Shown here: positions 16,243 through 26,483 of the stretch, piece by piece
Layout of the letters: each line of letters begins with the position of its first letter
Position numbering within the stretch: the first letter of the stretch is position 1
Assembly: GCA_047921395.1 (NCBI GenBank)
Contig: JBLRWH010000006.1
Span: 1-64,000, forward strand
Direction of reading: 5' to 3'
DNA: 64,000 nucleotides
Source: XN24 sp047921395
GTDB lineage: Bacteria > Pseudomonadota > Gammaproteobacteria > Steroidobacterales > XN24
Position numbers and translations under genes: made by a program
Notes under the pieces: model-generated
The model's input: only the letters and a program-made list of their open reading frames with translations
The model's database searches: none
What the model was told of the DNA's origin: nothing

Positions 16243-16553
16243 CCTCCGGCGCACCGCGTGCGCGCGATTTCATTGGGGTAGCGGGAGGGGAGGCGGTTTG
16301 CACTCCCGAGCGGTCGATTATTGCTCGATGCGGCCTGATGCGCAAAAAGTTTTCTAAATTAGGGCGTGCGCAGATAGACAGGTTCCCCATGAAAAGCTCC
16401 TGGGGACTGCGCTCGACGTCCGGGCTGGTGCTGGTTGCAGGGCTGCGCGACAGCGACTGGCAAGACGTGGCAAGGCATGCGACGCGCCAGCAGTCAGCCG
16501 AGCAGTAGCCAGGCCAGCCAGGCCCGGGCCGAGCGCGGCGCGTAAGCCCGACT
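16243..16553 (-). other. Intergenic region upstream of tldD
   Basis: This 311-bp gap lies between the sirtuin stop and the tldD start, both on the minus strand. It holds the predicted tldD promoter. A 39-codon plus-strand ORF at 16389-16508 and a minus-strand ORF starting in the sirtuin stop are present, but neither shows a ribosome-binding site or recognisable domain, and I do not call them. No terminator with a T-run was seen. Confidence 0.6.
16317..16345 (-). promoter_or_regulatory. Predicted promoter of the tldD-moxR operon
   Basis: On the minus strand TTGCGC (16345-16340) and AATAAT (16322-16317) are spaced by 17 nt, matching a sigma70-type promoter in an AT-richer patch of an otherwise GC-rich region. 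It would give a leader of about 65-70 nt before tldD. It is the only good promoter I see for the eight-gene run. Confidence 0.5.
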
Positions 16554-17297
16554 TCATGCGCCGAGGCGCTCGACCAGCCGTGGCAAGGTCGTGCCCGCCG
16601 GACCACGCAAGACGTAGTCGGCAGACTCGCTCAAGGGCGTCGGATGAGTATTGGCTTCGACAATCACGGCCCCGGACCAGCGCGCGACTTCCACCAGCTG
16701 CGCCGCCGGGTACACCCGCCCGGACGTGCCGATGGAGAAGAACACGTCCGCGGCCGCGGCGTAGCGCCACGCCATCTTCAATGCCTCCTCGGGAATCGCC
16801 TCGCCGAACCAGACCACGCCCGGCCCCATGCGCTGGTTGCAGCGGGGACAGGCGGGTGGAGATTCGAGTTCGGGGTCCGGGTGCAGCATTTCATGGCCGC
16901 AGTCGCGGCAGCGATTCCGGAACAGGTTGCCGTGGAACTCGATCACGTCGCGGCTCCCCGCGCGCTGGTGAAGGCCGTCCACGTTCTGTGTCACGAGCAC
17001 CGCACCGGCCAGGCGCGCCTGCAGTTGCGCGATCGCATAGTGGGCGCCATTGGGCTGCGCCGCGGCGACGTGGCGCCGCCGCTCGCGATACCAGGCCCAG
17101 ACGAGGTCCGGGTCGCGCCTGAAGGCCTCCGGGGTCGCGAGTTCCTCGGGGCGATACCGCGCCCACAGGCCGGTCATCTCGTCGCGGAAGGTGGGGACAC
17201 CGCTTTCGGCCGAGACCCCTGACCCGGTCAGGAATACAACCCGTCCGGCCTGCCGGAGGGACTCCAGCAGGCCGGACGGGATTTCCGGGGACGCCAT
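16554..17297 (-). CDS. cobB: SIR2 family NAD-dependent protein deacylase
   Basis: A 247-aa sirtuin that removes acyl groups from lysines using NAD+. The motifs are complete: GSGVSAESGVPTFRD (NAD binding, residues ~22-36), TQNVDGLHQRAGS with the catalytic His, FHGNLFRNRCRDCGHE and ACPRCNQRM giving four zinc-binding cysteines, and the GTSGRVYPAAQLVE segment. The start ATG 17297 lies 14 bp after the acnA stop; an upstream in-frame start would add 47 residues that are a frame-shifted reading of aconitase. Its position behind acnA suggests co-expression with central carbon metabolism, where CobB-type deacylases control acetylated enzymes. The gene symbol follows the E. coli family name; deacetylase versus desuccinylase activity is not resolved. 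Confidence 0.9.
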   Translation of the reverse strand: MASPEIPSGLLESLRQAGRVVFLTGSGVSAESGVPTFRDEMTGLWARYRPEELATPEAFRRDPDLVWAWYRERRRHVAAAQPNGAHYAIAQLQARLAGAVLVTQNVDGLHQRAGSRDVIEFHGNLFRNRCRDCGHEMLHPDPELESPPACPRCNQRMGPGVVWFGEAIPEEALKMAWRYAAAADVFFSIGTSGRVYPAAQLVEVARWSGAVIVEANTHPTPLSESADYVLRGPAGTTLPRLVERLGA

Positions 17298-17310
17298 CGG
17301 CGTCCCGGCC

Positions 17311-20067
<2,757 letters not shown>

Positions 20068-20126
20068 GATTCCTCCGGGATGGCTTGGGGGCGGGCCGGT
20101 CGTGCGGATCCGCCAGGTGAGGCTAG

Positions 20127-20132
20127 ATTATA
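20127..20132 (-). promoter_or_regulatory. Candidate -10 element for acnA
   Basis: A perfect TATAAT on the minus strand lies 60 nt upstream of the acnA start, just after the mnmA stop. The -35 position, inside the mnmA 3' end, is weak, so an activator may be needed. The hexamer is seen directly; its function is inferred. Confidence 0.4.
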
Positions 20133-20143
20133 GCGGAACCGGC

Positions 20144-21262
20144 TCAGGCTGAGACGGCGCGGCGGCTTGATGCGGTTGTCCCGAGCGCGGGCGCCACCTG
20201 CTCGATGGTCGCCCCACCGAGACAGAGTTCGCCCGCGTAGAACACCACGAACTGTCCCGGTGTGAGGGCCCGCTGGGGGCTGTCGAAGCGCACCGTGAGA
20301 CGCCCGCCCCCGGCAGCCTCGACCTGGCAGGGCTGGTCCGGCTGGCGGTGGCGGGTCCGCGCCGTGCACGCGAGCGGCAACGTCGGCGGTGCGCCCTCGA
20401 TCCAGTGCGCCTCGATCGCCGTCAGGCGGTCGCTGAACAGCCCGGGATGGTCGTGGCCCTGGACCACGAGGAGGACATTGCGCACCCGATCTTTGCCGGC
20501 GACATACCAGGGGGCATCGCCGGCGCCCGCGACCCCCCCGACACGCAGTCCCTGCCGCTGGCCGAGGGTGTAACGGCTCAGCCCGTCGTGCTGCCCGAGG
20601 CGGCGCCCTGCGGGGTCCTCGATCTCCCCGGGTTCGTCGTCCAGGTAGCGCCCGAGGAACTCCGCGAACGGGCGCTCGCCGATGAAACAGATGCCCGTGC
20701 TGTCCTTGCGGTCGTGGTTCGACAGGCCATTGGCCTTGGCGATCGCGCGGACCTCGCGCTTGAGCAGCGCCCCGAGCGGGAACAGCGTCCTGCGCAGCGC
20801 ATCCCGGGAGACGGCGTGCAGGAAATAGGTCTGGTCCTTGCCCGCATCCGCCGCGCGCAAGAGGCGCCCGTGCCCGTCGGTGCGGGCGTAATGACCGGTC
20901 GCAATGAGCTCCGCGCCGAGGCGCAGGGCGTGCTGCAGGAAGCTGCCGAACTTGATCTCGCGGTTGCAGAGCACGTCCGGGTTGGGGGTGACGCCCGCCC
21001 GGTAACCGTCCAGGAAGGCCTGGAACACCTGCTCGCGGTACTCGCGGGAGAAATCGACGTAGTGCAGCGGGATGCCGAGGCGTTCGCAGGCGTCGCGGGC
21101 TGCCTGGAAATCCTCGGCGGACTGGCAGTAGCCTTCCTCATCCTCGGCCCAGTTGCTCATGAACAGGCCCTGCACAGCGTAGCCGGCCTCGAGCAGGCGC
21201 AGGGCGGCCACGGAGGAGTCCACGCCCCCGGACAGGCCCACGATGACCGGCTCCCGATTCAT
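20144..21262 (-). CDS. mnmA: tRNA-specific 2-thiouridylase MnmA
   Basis: A 372-aa enzyme that installs the 2-thio group on U34 of glutamate, lysine and glutamine tRNAs, with ATP and sulfur relayed from cysteine desulfurase. The PP-loop VGLSGGVDSSVAALRL is at residues 8-23. The two catalytic cysteines are visible in NPDVLCNREIKFG and STGICFIGERPF, and KDQTYFLH is the conserved binding segment. The C-terminal barrel (GQFVVFYAGELCLGGATIE) is complete. Length is standard (~370 aa). It is followed by acnA on the same strand but that gene appears to have its own -10 element. Confidence 0.97.
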   Translation of the reverse strand: MNREPVIVGLSGGVDSSVAALRLLEAGYAVQGLFMSNWAEDEEGYCQSAEDFQAARDACERLGIPLHYVDFSREYREQVFQAFLDGYRAGVTPNPDVLCNREIKFGSFLQHALRLGAELIATGHYARTDGHGRLLRAADAGKDQTYFLHAVSRDALRRTLFPLGALLKREVRAIAKANGLSNHDRKDSTGICFIGERPFAEFLGRYLDDEPGEIEDPAGRRLGQHDGLSRYTLGQRQGLRVGGVAGAGDAPWYVAGKDRVRNVLLVVQGHDHPGLFSDRLTAIEAHWIEGAPPTLPLACTARTRHRQPDQPCQVEAAGGGRLTVRFDSPQRALTPGQFVVFYAGELCLGGATIEQVAPALGTTASSRRAVSA

Positions 21263-21314
21263 GCGACCGATATGTTACACCGCGGCCACCGGATTGCGGC
21301 GCCGTGCGAACTCG

Positions 21315-22595
21315 CTACCAGAGCGCGTCGCGCAACTTGAACCAGGCCATGGCGGCGACCAGCAGCGGCGTTCTCAGGGCCCGTCCGCCCGGGAACGGAT
21401 GGTGACGGATGCGCTCGAAGACCTCGAGACGCTCGGCCTGGCCGCGGATGGCCTCGGCCAGGATGAAGCCGGCCAGGCCGGCGGCCGCGACCCCGTGACC
21501 GGAAAAGCCCTGGGCGAAGAACACGTTGCGCTCGAGCCGTCCCCAGTGCGGCGCGCGGTTCATGCTGATATCGAGCACGCCGCCCCACAGATAGTCAAAG
21601 CCGATGCCGCGGAGCTGCGGAAACACCCGCGTCATGCGCCGGGTCATGACGCTGCGGAGGTTCGGAGGCGTGAGGTTGGAATAGCTCGCCCGGCCGCCGA
21701 ACAACAGGCGGTGATCGGCGCTGAGCCGGAAGTAATCGAGCGCCCAGTTCGTGTCCGCAACCGCCATCCCGTTGCGGATGAGCCGCGTTGCCCGTTCCGC
21801 CCCGAGCGAGGGTGTGGCGCCGATATAGGTCGCGACCGGCATGATGCGGCGGTCCAGTTCCGGGGCGATGCCGCGGACCAGCACATTCCCCGCCAGCACC
21901 ACGAACTCGCACTCCACTTCGCCTTGCGCGGTGTAAAGGATGGGGCGGGGGCCGCGATCCATCTTCAGCACGGCGCTGTGCTCGAAGATCATCGCGCCCT
22001 TGTCCGTCGCGACGCTGGCCAGTCCCAGCAGGTAATTCAGGGTATGCAGGTGGCCGACACCCGGGTCGTACAGCGCGCCGATGTAGTGCTCGCTGTCGAG
22101 CACCGTGCGCAGTTGGGCCTGGTCCCACCACTCGAGCGGATAGTCGTAGCGCTCGGCGAGGTGCTGCTGCCAGGCCTTGAGCTCGTTGACGTGCCGCGGC
22201 TTGATGGCCACGTGCGCCTGCCCGTCGCGCCAGTCGCAGTCAATGCTGTACCGGGCGATCCGCTCCCGTATCAGGCGCAGCCCATCCAGCGACCAGCGGA
22301 ACAGGAGGCGCGCATCGTCCGGGCCGAGCAGCTTCTCGATCTTGTCCTCGCTGCAGCCGTATCCGGTCAGGGCCTGTCCGCCGTTGCGGCCCGACGCCCC
22401 ACAGCCGACGTGCCCGGCTTCCAGGACGATCACCCGGTAGCCGGCATCCGCCAGCTCCAGGGCCGCGCTGAGGCCGGCGAACCCGGCGCCCAGCACGCAC
22501 ACGTCGGCGGTGTGCCGGCCGTGCAGCGAGGGCCGGTCCGGGGCGGGATTCGCGGTCGCCTCGTACCAGGAATCGGGCGGGCGGCGAGGGGGCAT
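21315..22595 (-). CDS. puuB: FAD-dependent oxidoreductase, gamma-glutamylputrescine oxidase-like
   Basis: A 426-aa DAO-family flavoprotein. The Rossmann motif ADVCVLGAGFAGLSAALELA near residues 30-49, the VIVLEAGHVGCGASGRNGGQ block that follows and the C-terminal FFAQGFSGHGVAAAGLAG are typical of PuuB-like enzymes, which oxidise gamma-glutamylputrescine to gamma-glutamyl-gamma-aminobutyraldehyde, releasing ammonia and H2O2. The start ATG 22595 has GGAGAG 8 nt upstream; the open frame continues far upstream but only as a shadow of the glutamine synthetase. It lies 20 bp downstream of puuA on the same strand, the arrangement expected for the second pathway step. Amine substrate is inferred from context. 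Confidence 0.9.
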   Translation of the reverse strand: MPPRRPPDSWYEATANPAPDRPSLHGRHTADVCVLGAGFAGLSAALELADAGYRVIVLEAGHVGCGASGRNGGQALTGYGCSEDKIEKLLGPDDARLLFRWSLDGLRLIRERIARYSIDCDWRDGQAHVAIKPRHVNELKAWQQHLAERYDYPLEWWDQAQLRTVLDSEHYIGALYDPGVGHLHTLNYLLGLASVATDKGAMIFEHSAVLKMDRGPRPILYTAQGEVECEFVVLAGNVLVRGIAPELDRRIMPVATYIGATPSLGAERATRLIRNGMAVADTNWALDYFRLSADHRLLFGGRASYSNLTPPNLRSVMTRRMTRVFPQLRGIGFDYLWGGVLDISMNRAPHWGRLERNVFFAQGFSGHGVAAAGLAGFILAEAIRGQAERLEVFERIRHHPFPGGRALRTPLLVAAMAWFKLRDALW

Positions 22596-22615
22596 CGGTT
22601 GTCTCTCCGGTGGGG

Positions 22616-23983
22616 TCAGACCTGGCGCAGGTACCAGTCGATATCGGTGCTGCCGATCTCGCGGTGGAAGTCCTTCATTTCCTTCAGCTTCTGCTGCCCG
22701 AAGATATGTCGGAACCGGGTCCCTAAGGCGCTGGCGACGAACTCGCTCGCCTGGAAGTCGCGGATGGCATCCCGCCAGTACATGTCCACGGCGCCAGTCT
22801 GCTCGTAGGCATTGCCTACCACGGGCGCGCCGGATTCGAGCTGCTGCTCGATGCCGTGCAGCATGCCCGCGAGCACGCCGGCCGCGAGCAGGTAGGGATT
22901 GCTGTCGGCCCCCGCAATGCGATGCTCGATCCGGGTGTTGGCGCCATTGCTGTATGGGATGCGCATTGCGACAGTCCGGTTGTTGAATCCCCAGGTGTCG
23001 CTCAGCGGTACAAAGGCACCCGGCACGAAGCGGCGATAGCTGTTGGCATGCGGAGCGAACAGCAACATGCAGTCCGCTCGGGTCGCCTGCAGGCCGCCGA
23101 TGGCATGGCGCAGCGCAGCGCAGGGCGCGCTCGCCTCGCTGGCGAAAATGTTGTTGCCTGCCCGGTCGAGCACGCTGACGTGCAGGTGGGCGCCGCTGCC
23201 CGACTGGCCGGTGACCGGCTTGGCCATGAAACTCGCGAGCATGCCGTGCTGTCCGGCGATCGCCTTGACCGCACGTTTCAGGTAGATGGCATCGTCGCAC
23301 GCAAGCAGGGCGTCCGGACGATGGCGCAAGTTGATCTCGAACTGTCCCGGTGCGTACTCCGCGACTGCGGTATCGGCAGGAATCGACTGCGCCTCGCAGG
23401 CGGCCGCGACGGCGTCCAGAAAGCCCTGGTGATCGACCAGGTCCTGCATGTAATACACCTGCGTGGAATTGTCGCGCATGCGGGTGGCTGGATTGATCGC
23501 GGTTCGCGGCCGTCCGTCCGCGCCGAGCGTCCGGTCGAACAGGTAGAACTCCAGTTCCACCGCGACGACCGGCGTGAGCCCGCGGGCGGTATAGCGACTG
23601 AGCACCCGTTTCAGCACCTCCCTGGGGCTGCCCGGGAAGAGGTCGCCGTGACCGTCCTCCATTTCCAGCAGGCACTGTGCCATGGGCTTGTCCTGCCATG
23701 GCACCGGCCTCAGGCTGCCCGCGACGGGGCGGCAGATGCGGTCCTCGTCGCCGATGTCGTATCCCAGCCCGGTTTCTTCGACGGTGTTGCCGTTGATATC
23801 GGTGGCAATGAGCGACATGGGCAGGCAGACGCCATCCTGGTACACCTTGACCAGCGCCTCTCGCGTGACGCGCTTGCCGCGCAGCAGGCCGTTGCAGTCT
23901 GGCAGCAACAGGTCGACGGCCCGGCAATCGGGCATCGCGTCCAGCACGGCGGCATCGTCGGAAGGGAGTGAGTGCAGCTTCAT
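22616..23983 (-). CDS. puuA: Gamma-glutamylputrescine synthetase (glutamine synthetase family)
   Basis: A glutamine-synthetase-fold ligase of about 455 aa. Motifs: VVAVELEFYLFDR (metal-binding glutamates), GQSGSGAHLHVSVLD (nucleotide/metal His), FNNRTVAMRIPYSN and TRIEHRIAGADSNPYL (ATP/glutamate site). PuuA-type enzymes join glutamate to putrescine as the first step of the Puu pathway. Its place before PuuB and divergent from PuuD supports this. Two starts are possible: ATG 24037 directly after a putative operator with no ribosome-binding site, or ATG 23983. I prefer 23983 because the predicted promoter at 24018-24047 would start transcription near 24011, after the first ATG. A second paralogue lies at 24998-26437. 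Confidence 0.9.
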   Translation of the reverse strand: MKLHSLPSDDAAVLDAMPDCRAVDLLLPDCNGLLRGKRVTREALVKVYQDGVCLPMSLIATDINGNTVEETGLGYDIGDEDRICRPVAGSLRPVPWQDKPMAQCLLEMEDGHGDLFPGSPREVLKRVLSRYTARGLTPVVAVELEFYLFDRTLGADGRPRTAINPATRMRDNSTQVYYMQDLVDHQGFLDAVAAACEAQSIPADTAVAEYAPGQFEINLRHRPDALLACDDAIYLKRAVKAIAGQHGMLASFMAKPVTGQSGSGAHLHVSVLDRAGNNIFASEASAPCAALRHAIGGLQATRADCMLLFAPHANSYRRFVPGAFVPLSDTWGFNNRTVAMRIPYSNGANTRIEHRIAGADSNPYLLAAGVLAGMLHGIEQQLESGAPVVGNAYEQTGAVDMYWRDAIRDFQASEFVASALGTRFRHIFGQQKLKEMKDFHREIGSTDIDWYLRQV

Positions 23984-24017
23984 AGACACATCGTCTGGCC
24001 CAGGTGTTGCGCTCGTA

Positions 24018-24047
24018 ATACTAGCAGAGGGAATCATCCAGCGTTAA
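24018..24047 (-). promoter_or_regulatory. Candidate puuA promoter
   Basis: On the minus strand TTAACG (24047-24042) and TAGTAT (24023-24018) are 18 nt apart, each matching the consensus at four of six positions. The -35 element lies inside the near-palindrome at 24043-24058, which would allow repression by a bound regulator. Confidence 0.35.
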
Positions 24048-24058
24048 ATATTTTCAAC
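24043..24058. promoter_or_regulatory. PuuR-like operator box 1
   Basis: The 16-bp near-palindrome GTTAAATATTTTCAAC (reverse strand GTTGAAAATATTTAAC) is AT-rich in a GC-rich chromosome. It matches the box at 24175-24190 at 12 of 16 positions and the box at 37238-37253 at 12 of 16. It overlaps the predicted -35 of puuA. Binding by the PuuR-like protein encoded at 37338 is inferred. Confidence 0.45.
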
Positions 24059-24174
24059 GGCCCTTCGTTCCGGGGAAGCTTTGCCGCGGGTCCTGGAACC
24101 CTCATTATCCTTTGACCGCGAGCCGCAACGGGAATTCGGCTTCCTGCCTTGCGACTAAAATGATCCACCGAGGC

Positions 24175-24190
24175 GTTGATAAAATCAAAC
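24175..24190. promoter_or_regulatory. PuuR-like operator box 2
   Basis: GTTGATAAAATCAAAC, a near-palindrome of the same design (consensus GTTGAWWAWATYWWAC), lies upstream of puuD. Its first half contains the predicted -35 hexamer of the puuD promoter. With box 1 it brackets the puuA-puuD divergent region, as expected for a shared repressor. Confidence 0.45.
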
Positions 24191-24204
24191 AGCCGGGTTA
24201 GGGT
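24176..24204 (+). promoter_or_regulatory. Candidate puuD promoter
   Basis: TTGATA (24176-24181, five of six) and TAGGGT (24199-24204, weak) are separated by 17 nt; transcription would begin near 24211, about 26 nt before ATG 24237. The -35 is buried in operator box 2. Confidence 0.35.
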
Positions 24205-24236
24205 TGGACGCGAATAACTCTACAAAGCACCCCCGC

Positions 24237-24992
24237 ATGAGTCGTCCCGCCTTCGTCGGTCTGCCCGCGGATCGCAAGTACATTGGCCCGCACCCGTTCC
24301 ATGCGGTGGGCGAAAAGTACATTCGCGCGGCCGTGGAAGGTGGCGGGCTCGTGCCGCTCCTGATCCCGGCAATCGGCGGCGACGTGCCGCTCGAAGCGAT
24401 GCTCGAGCGGCTCGATGGCGTCATTCTGACCGGCGCCGTCAGCAATATCGAGCCGCATCACTACAGCGACGAACCGAGCTGGGAGGGCAACGAGCACGAC
24501 CCGCATCGCGACGCGACGACCCTGCCGCTGGTGGCGCTGGCAATCGAGATGGACCGGCCGGTGCTGGCGTTATGCCGCGGCTTCCAGGAAGTGAACGTGG
24601 CGTTGGGTGGCACGCTTTACCAGAAGGTCCACGAGACGCCCGATTTCCACGATCACCGTGAAGGCGCCGGTGTTTCGCTGGCTGAGCAATACGGCCCGGC
24701 GCATGCGGTGCGGCTCGAGCCCGGCGGCCTACTGGCGCATGTCCATGGCGGCGCCGAGGCGATGGTCAATTCCCTGCATGGCCAGGGCATCCGGCAGCTG
24801 GCACCCGGCCTGGTTGCCGAGGCCCGCGCGCCGGATGGACTCATCGAGGCCGCGCGCCTTGACCGTCAAGACCGTTTCCTGCTCGGTGTGCAGTGGCATC
24901 CCGAGTGGCAGGTGACGCAGAACCCGTTTTACCTCGAAATATTCAAGGCCTTTGGGGCAGCGTGCCGCGAGCGTGCCAGCAAGCGGAGCTGA
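24237..24992 (+). CDS. puuD: Gamma-glutamyl-gamma-aminobutyrate hydrolase (peptidase C26)
   Basis: A 251-aa class I glutamine-amidotransferase-fold hydrolase. The nucleophile elbow PVLALCRGFQEVNVALGG has the catalytic Cys near residue 113, and the His-Glu pair is in LGVQWHPEWQ near the C-terminus. PuuD releases GABA and glutamate from gamma-glutamyl-GABA, the last Puu step. The start ATG 24237 begins MSRPAFVGLPAD; a TTG at 24204 would add 11 residues and overlaps the predicted -10. No strong ribosome-binding site is seen. It is divergent from puuA and 5 bp upstream of a second PuuA-like gene, so it heads the plus-strand operon running through the Pot transporter. Confidence 0.9.
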   Translation: MSRPAFVGLPADRKYIGPHPFHAVGEKYIRAAVEGGGLVPLLIPAIGGDVPLEAMLERLDGVILTGAVSNIEPHHYSDEPSWEGNEHDPHRDATTLPLVALAIEMDRPVLALCRGFQEVNVALGGTLYQKVHETPDFHDHREGAGVSLAEQYGPAHAVRLEPGGLLAHVHGGAEAMVNSLHGQGIRQLAPGLVAEARAPDGLIEAARLDRQDRFLLGVQWHPEWQVTQNPFYLEIFKAFGAACRERASKRS

Positions 24993-24997
24993 AGTTC

Positions 24998-26437
24998 ATG
25001 TCAATTCGAAAAAAGAAACCCGGCAGGAAGCGTAGCGCGAGCACCGCCGCGAAATCGGCACGCGCACCCGCGACGGTGTCCCGCATCATGGGCAAGTCGG
25101 ATGCTTTGATGGCCTGGCTCAAGGCCCGCAGGATTACCGAAGTCGAATGCCTGGTACCGGACCTCACCGGCAATGCACGCGGCAAGATCGTGCCGGCCGA
25201 CAAGTTTTCCCACGATTACGGTACCCGCCTGCCGGAGGTCATCTTCGTGACCACCGTCACCGGTGATTTCCCGGACGAATACCATGAACTGGTGTCGCCC
25301 AAGGATGCCGACATGCGGCTCCGGCCCGATCCGGCTACGGTCTGCATGGTGCCGTGGGCCACTGATCCCACGGCCCAGATCATCCATGACTGCTTCACCA
25401 GTGACGGTACGCCGCACGCACTGGCCCCGCGCAACGTGCTGGGACGCGTGTTGCGCCTTTACGAGGACATCGGGCTGCAACCGGTGGTGGCGCCGGAGCT
25501 GGAGTTCTTCCTTGTCCAGCGCAACACCGATCCGGATATTCCGCTGCAACCGCCGGCGGGACGCTCGGGCCGGCCAGAGACGGCACGGCAATCGTTTTCC
25601 ATCGATGCCGTCAACGAGTTCGATCCGCTGCTCGACGACATGTACGACGCATGCGAGGCCATGGGCCTGGACGTCGACGCCCTGGTGCACGAGAGTGGCG
25701 CCGCCCAGCTGGAGGTCAACTTCCAGCATGCCGATCCGATGTCGCGGGCCGACCAGGTGTTCCTGTTCAAGCGCATGATGCGCGAGATGGCGTTGCGGCA
25801 CGGCATCTATGCCACGTTTCTCGCCAAGCCGATGGAGCACGAGCCCGGCAGTTCAATGCATGTGCACATCAGCCTGGTGGATGCCGAGACCGGCAAGAAC
25901 GCATTCGCCGGGGCGCGCAAGGGCCAGCACGACGAGCGCTTCTTCCACTTCCTGGGGGGAGTCCAGAAATATGCGCCCAGCGCCTATGCATTGCAGGCGC
26001 CGAACGTGAATTCCTATCGGCGCCTCCTGTACGGGGATGCCTCCCCGATCAACATCGCCTGGGGCTACGACAACCGGACCTGTGGGCTCCGGGTGCCCAT
26101 GGATACCCCGGAGAACACGCGCGTCGAATGTCGTTTCGCCGGTTCAGACGCCAATCCGTATCTCGCGATCGCAGCCAACCTGGCGTGCGGCTACCTCGGC
26201 CTCGTGCAGCAGCTGCCCGCCACCGAACCAACCGACTCCGATGCGCTACTGCAAGGGTACGATCTGCCGCGCTCGCTGGAGAGCGCGCTGGAGATGCTGG
26301 GCGCCTGCGAACCCCTGAAGGAGATCTTCGGGCAGCGTTTCGTGACGGCCTACATCGCGGTCAAGCGCAAGGAATACGAGACCTTTTTCCGCGTGATCAG
26401 CTCCTGGGAGCGAGAGTTCCTGCTGCTGAACGTCTAA
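24998..26437 (+). CDS. Second glutamine synthetase family protein (PuuA-like)
   Basis: A 479-aa ligase of the glutamine synthetase family, paralogous to the product of 22616-23983. Motifs: VVAPELEFFLVQRN, PGSSMHVHISLVDAETGKNAF, WGYDNRTCGLRVPMDTP and TRVECRFAGSDANPYLAIA. ATG 24998 has GGAG 10 nt upstream and follows puuD by 5 bp. About 30 N-terminal residues are very basic (MSIRKKKPGRKRSAS and onward) and precede the conserved domain; this tail is absent from the other copy. It may glutamylate a different amine (spermidine, diaminopropane or an aromatic amine) or be redundant; substrate cannot be told from sequence. Bona fide GlnA is unlikely given the context and sequence. Confidence 0.88.
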   Translation: MSIRKKKPGRKRSASTAAKSARAPATVSRIMGKSDALMAWLKARRITEVECLVPDLTGNARGKIVPADKFSHDYGTRLPEVIFVTTVTGDFPDEYHELVSPKDADMRLRPDPATVCMVPWATDPTAQIIHDCFTSDGTPHALAPRNVLGRVLRLYEDIGLQPVVAPELEFFLVQRNTDPDIPLQPPAGRSGRPETARQSFSIDAVNEFDPLLDDMYDACEAMGLDVDALVHESGAAQLEVNFQHADPMSRADQVFLFKRMMREMALRHGIYATFLAKPMEHEPGSSMHVHISLVDAETGKNAFAGARKGQHDERFFHFLGGVQKYAPSAYALQAPNVNSYRRLLYGDASPINIAWGYDNRTCGLRVPMDTPENTRVECRFAGSDANPYLAIAANLACGYLGLVQQLPATEPTDSDALLQGYDLPRSLESALEMLGACEPLKEIFGQRFVTAYIAVKRKEYETFFRVISSWEREFLLLNV

Positions 26438-26483
26438 GTCCGGCCAATCGAGGCTGGCCGGAGCCAACCGGGGAGAACAGAAC

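Noticed and set aside
16389..16508. 39-codon plus-strand ORF starting MKSSWGLRS between the sirtuin and tldD genes
   Set aside because: No ribosome-binding site, no domain, antisense to other possible readings; GC-rich DNA yields many such frames.
22596..23927. Long minus-strand open frame continuous with the PuuB-like protein, giving 870 codons
   Set aside because: The upstream part is the glutamine synthetase gene read in another frame (Arg/Ala-rich, no conserved residues); the true PuuB start is at 22595 with a ribosome-binding site.
24204..24236. TTG start for PuuD at 24204
   Set aside because: It coincides with the predicted -10 element and adds 11 unconserved residues; ATG 24237 is preferred.
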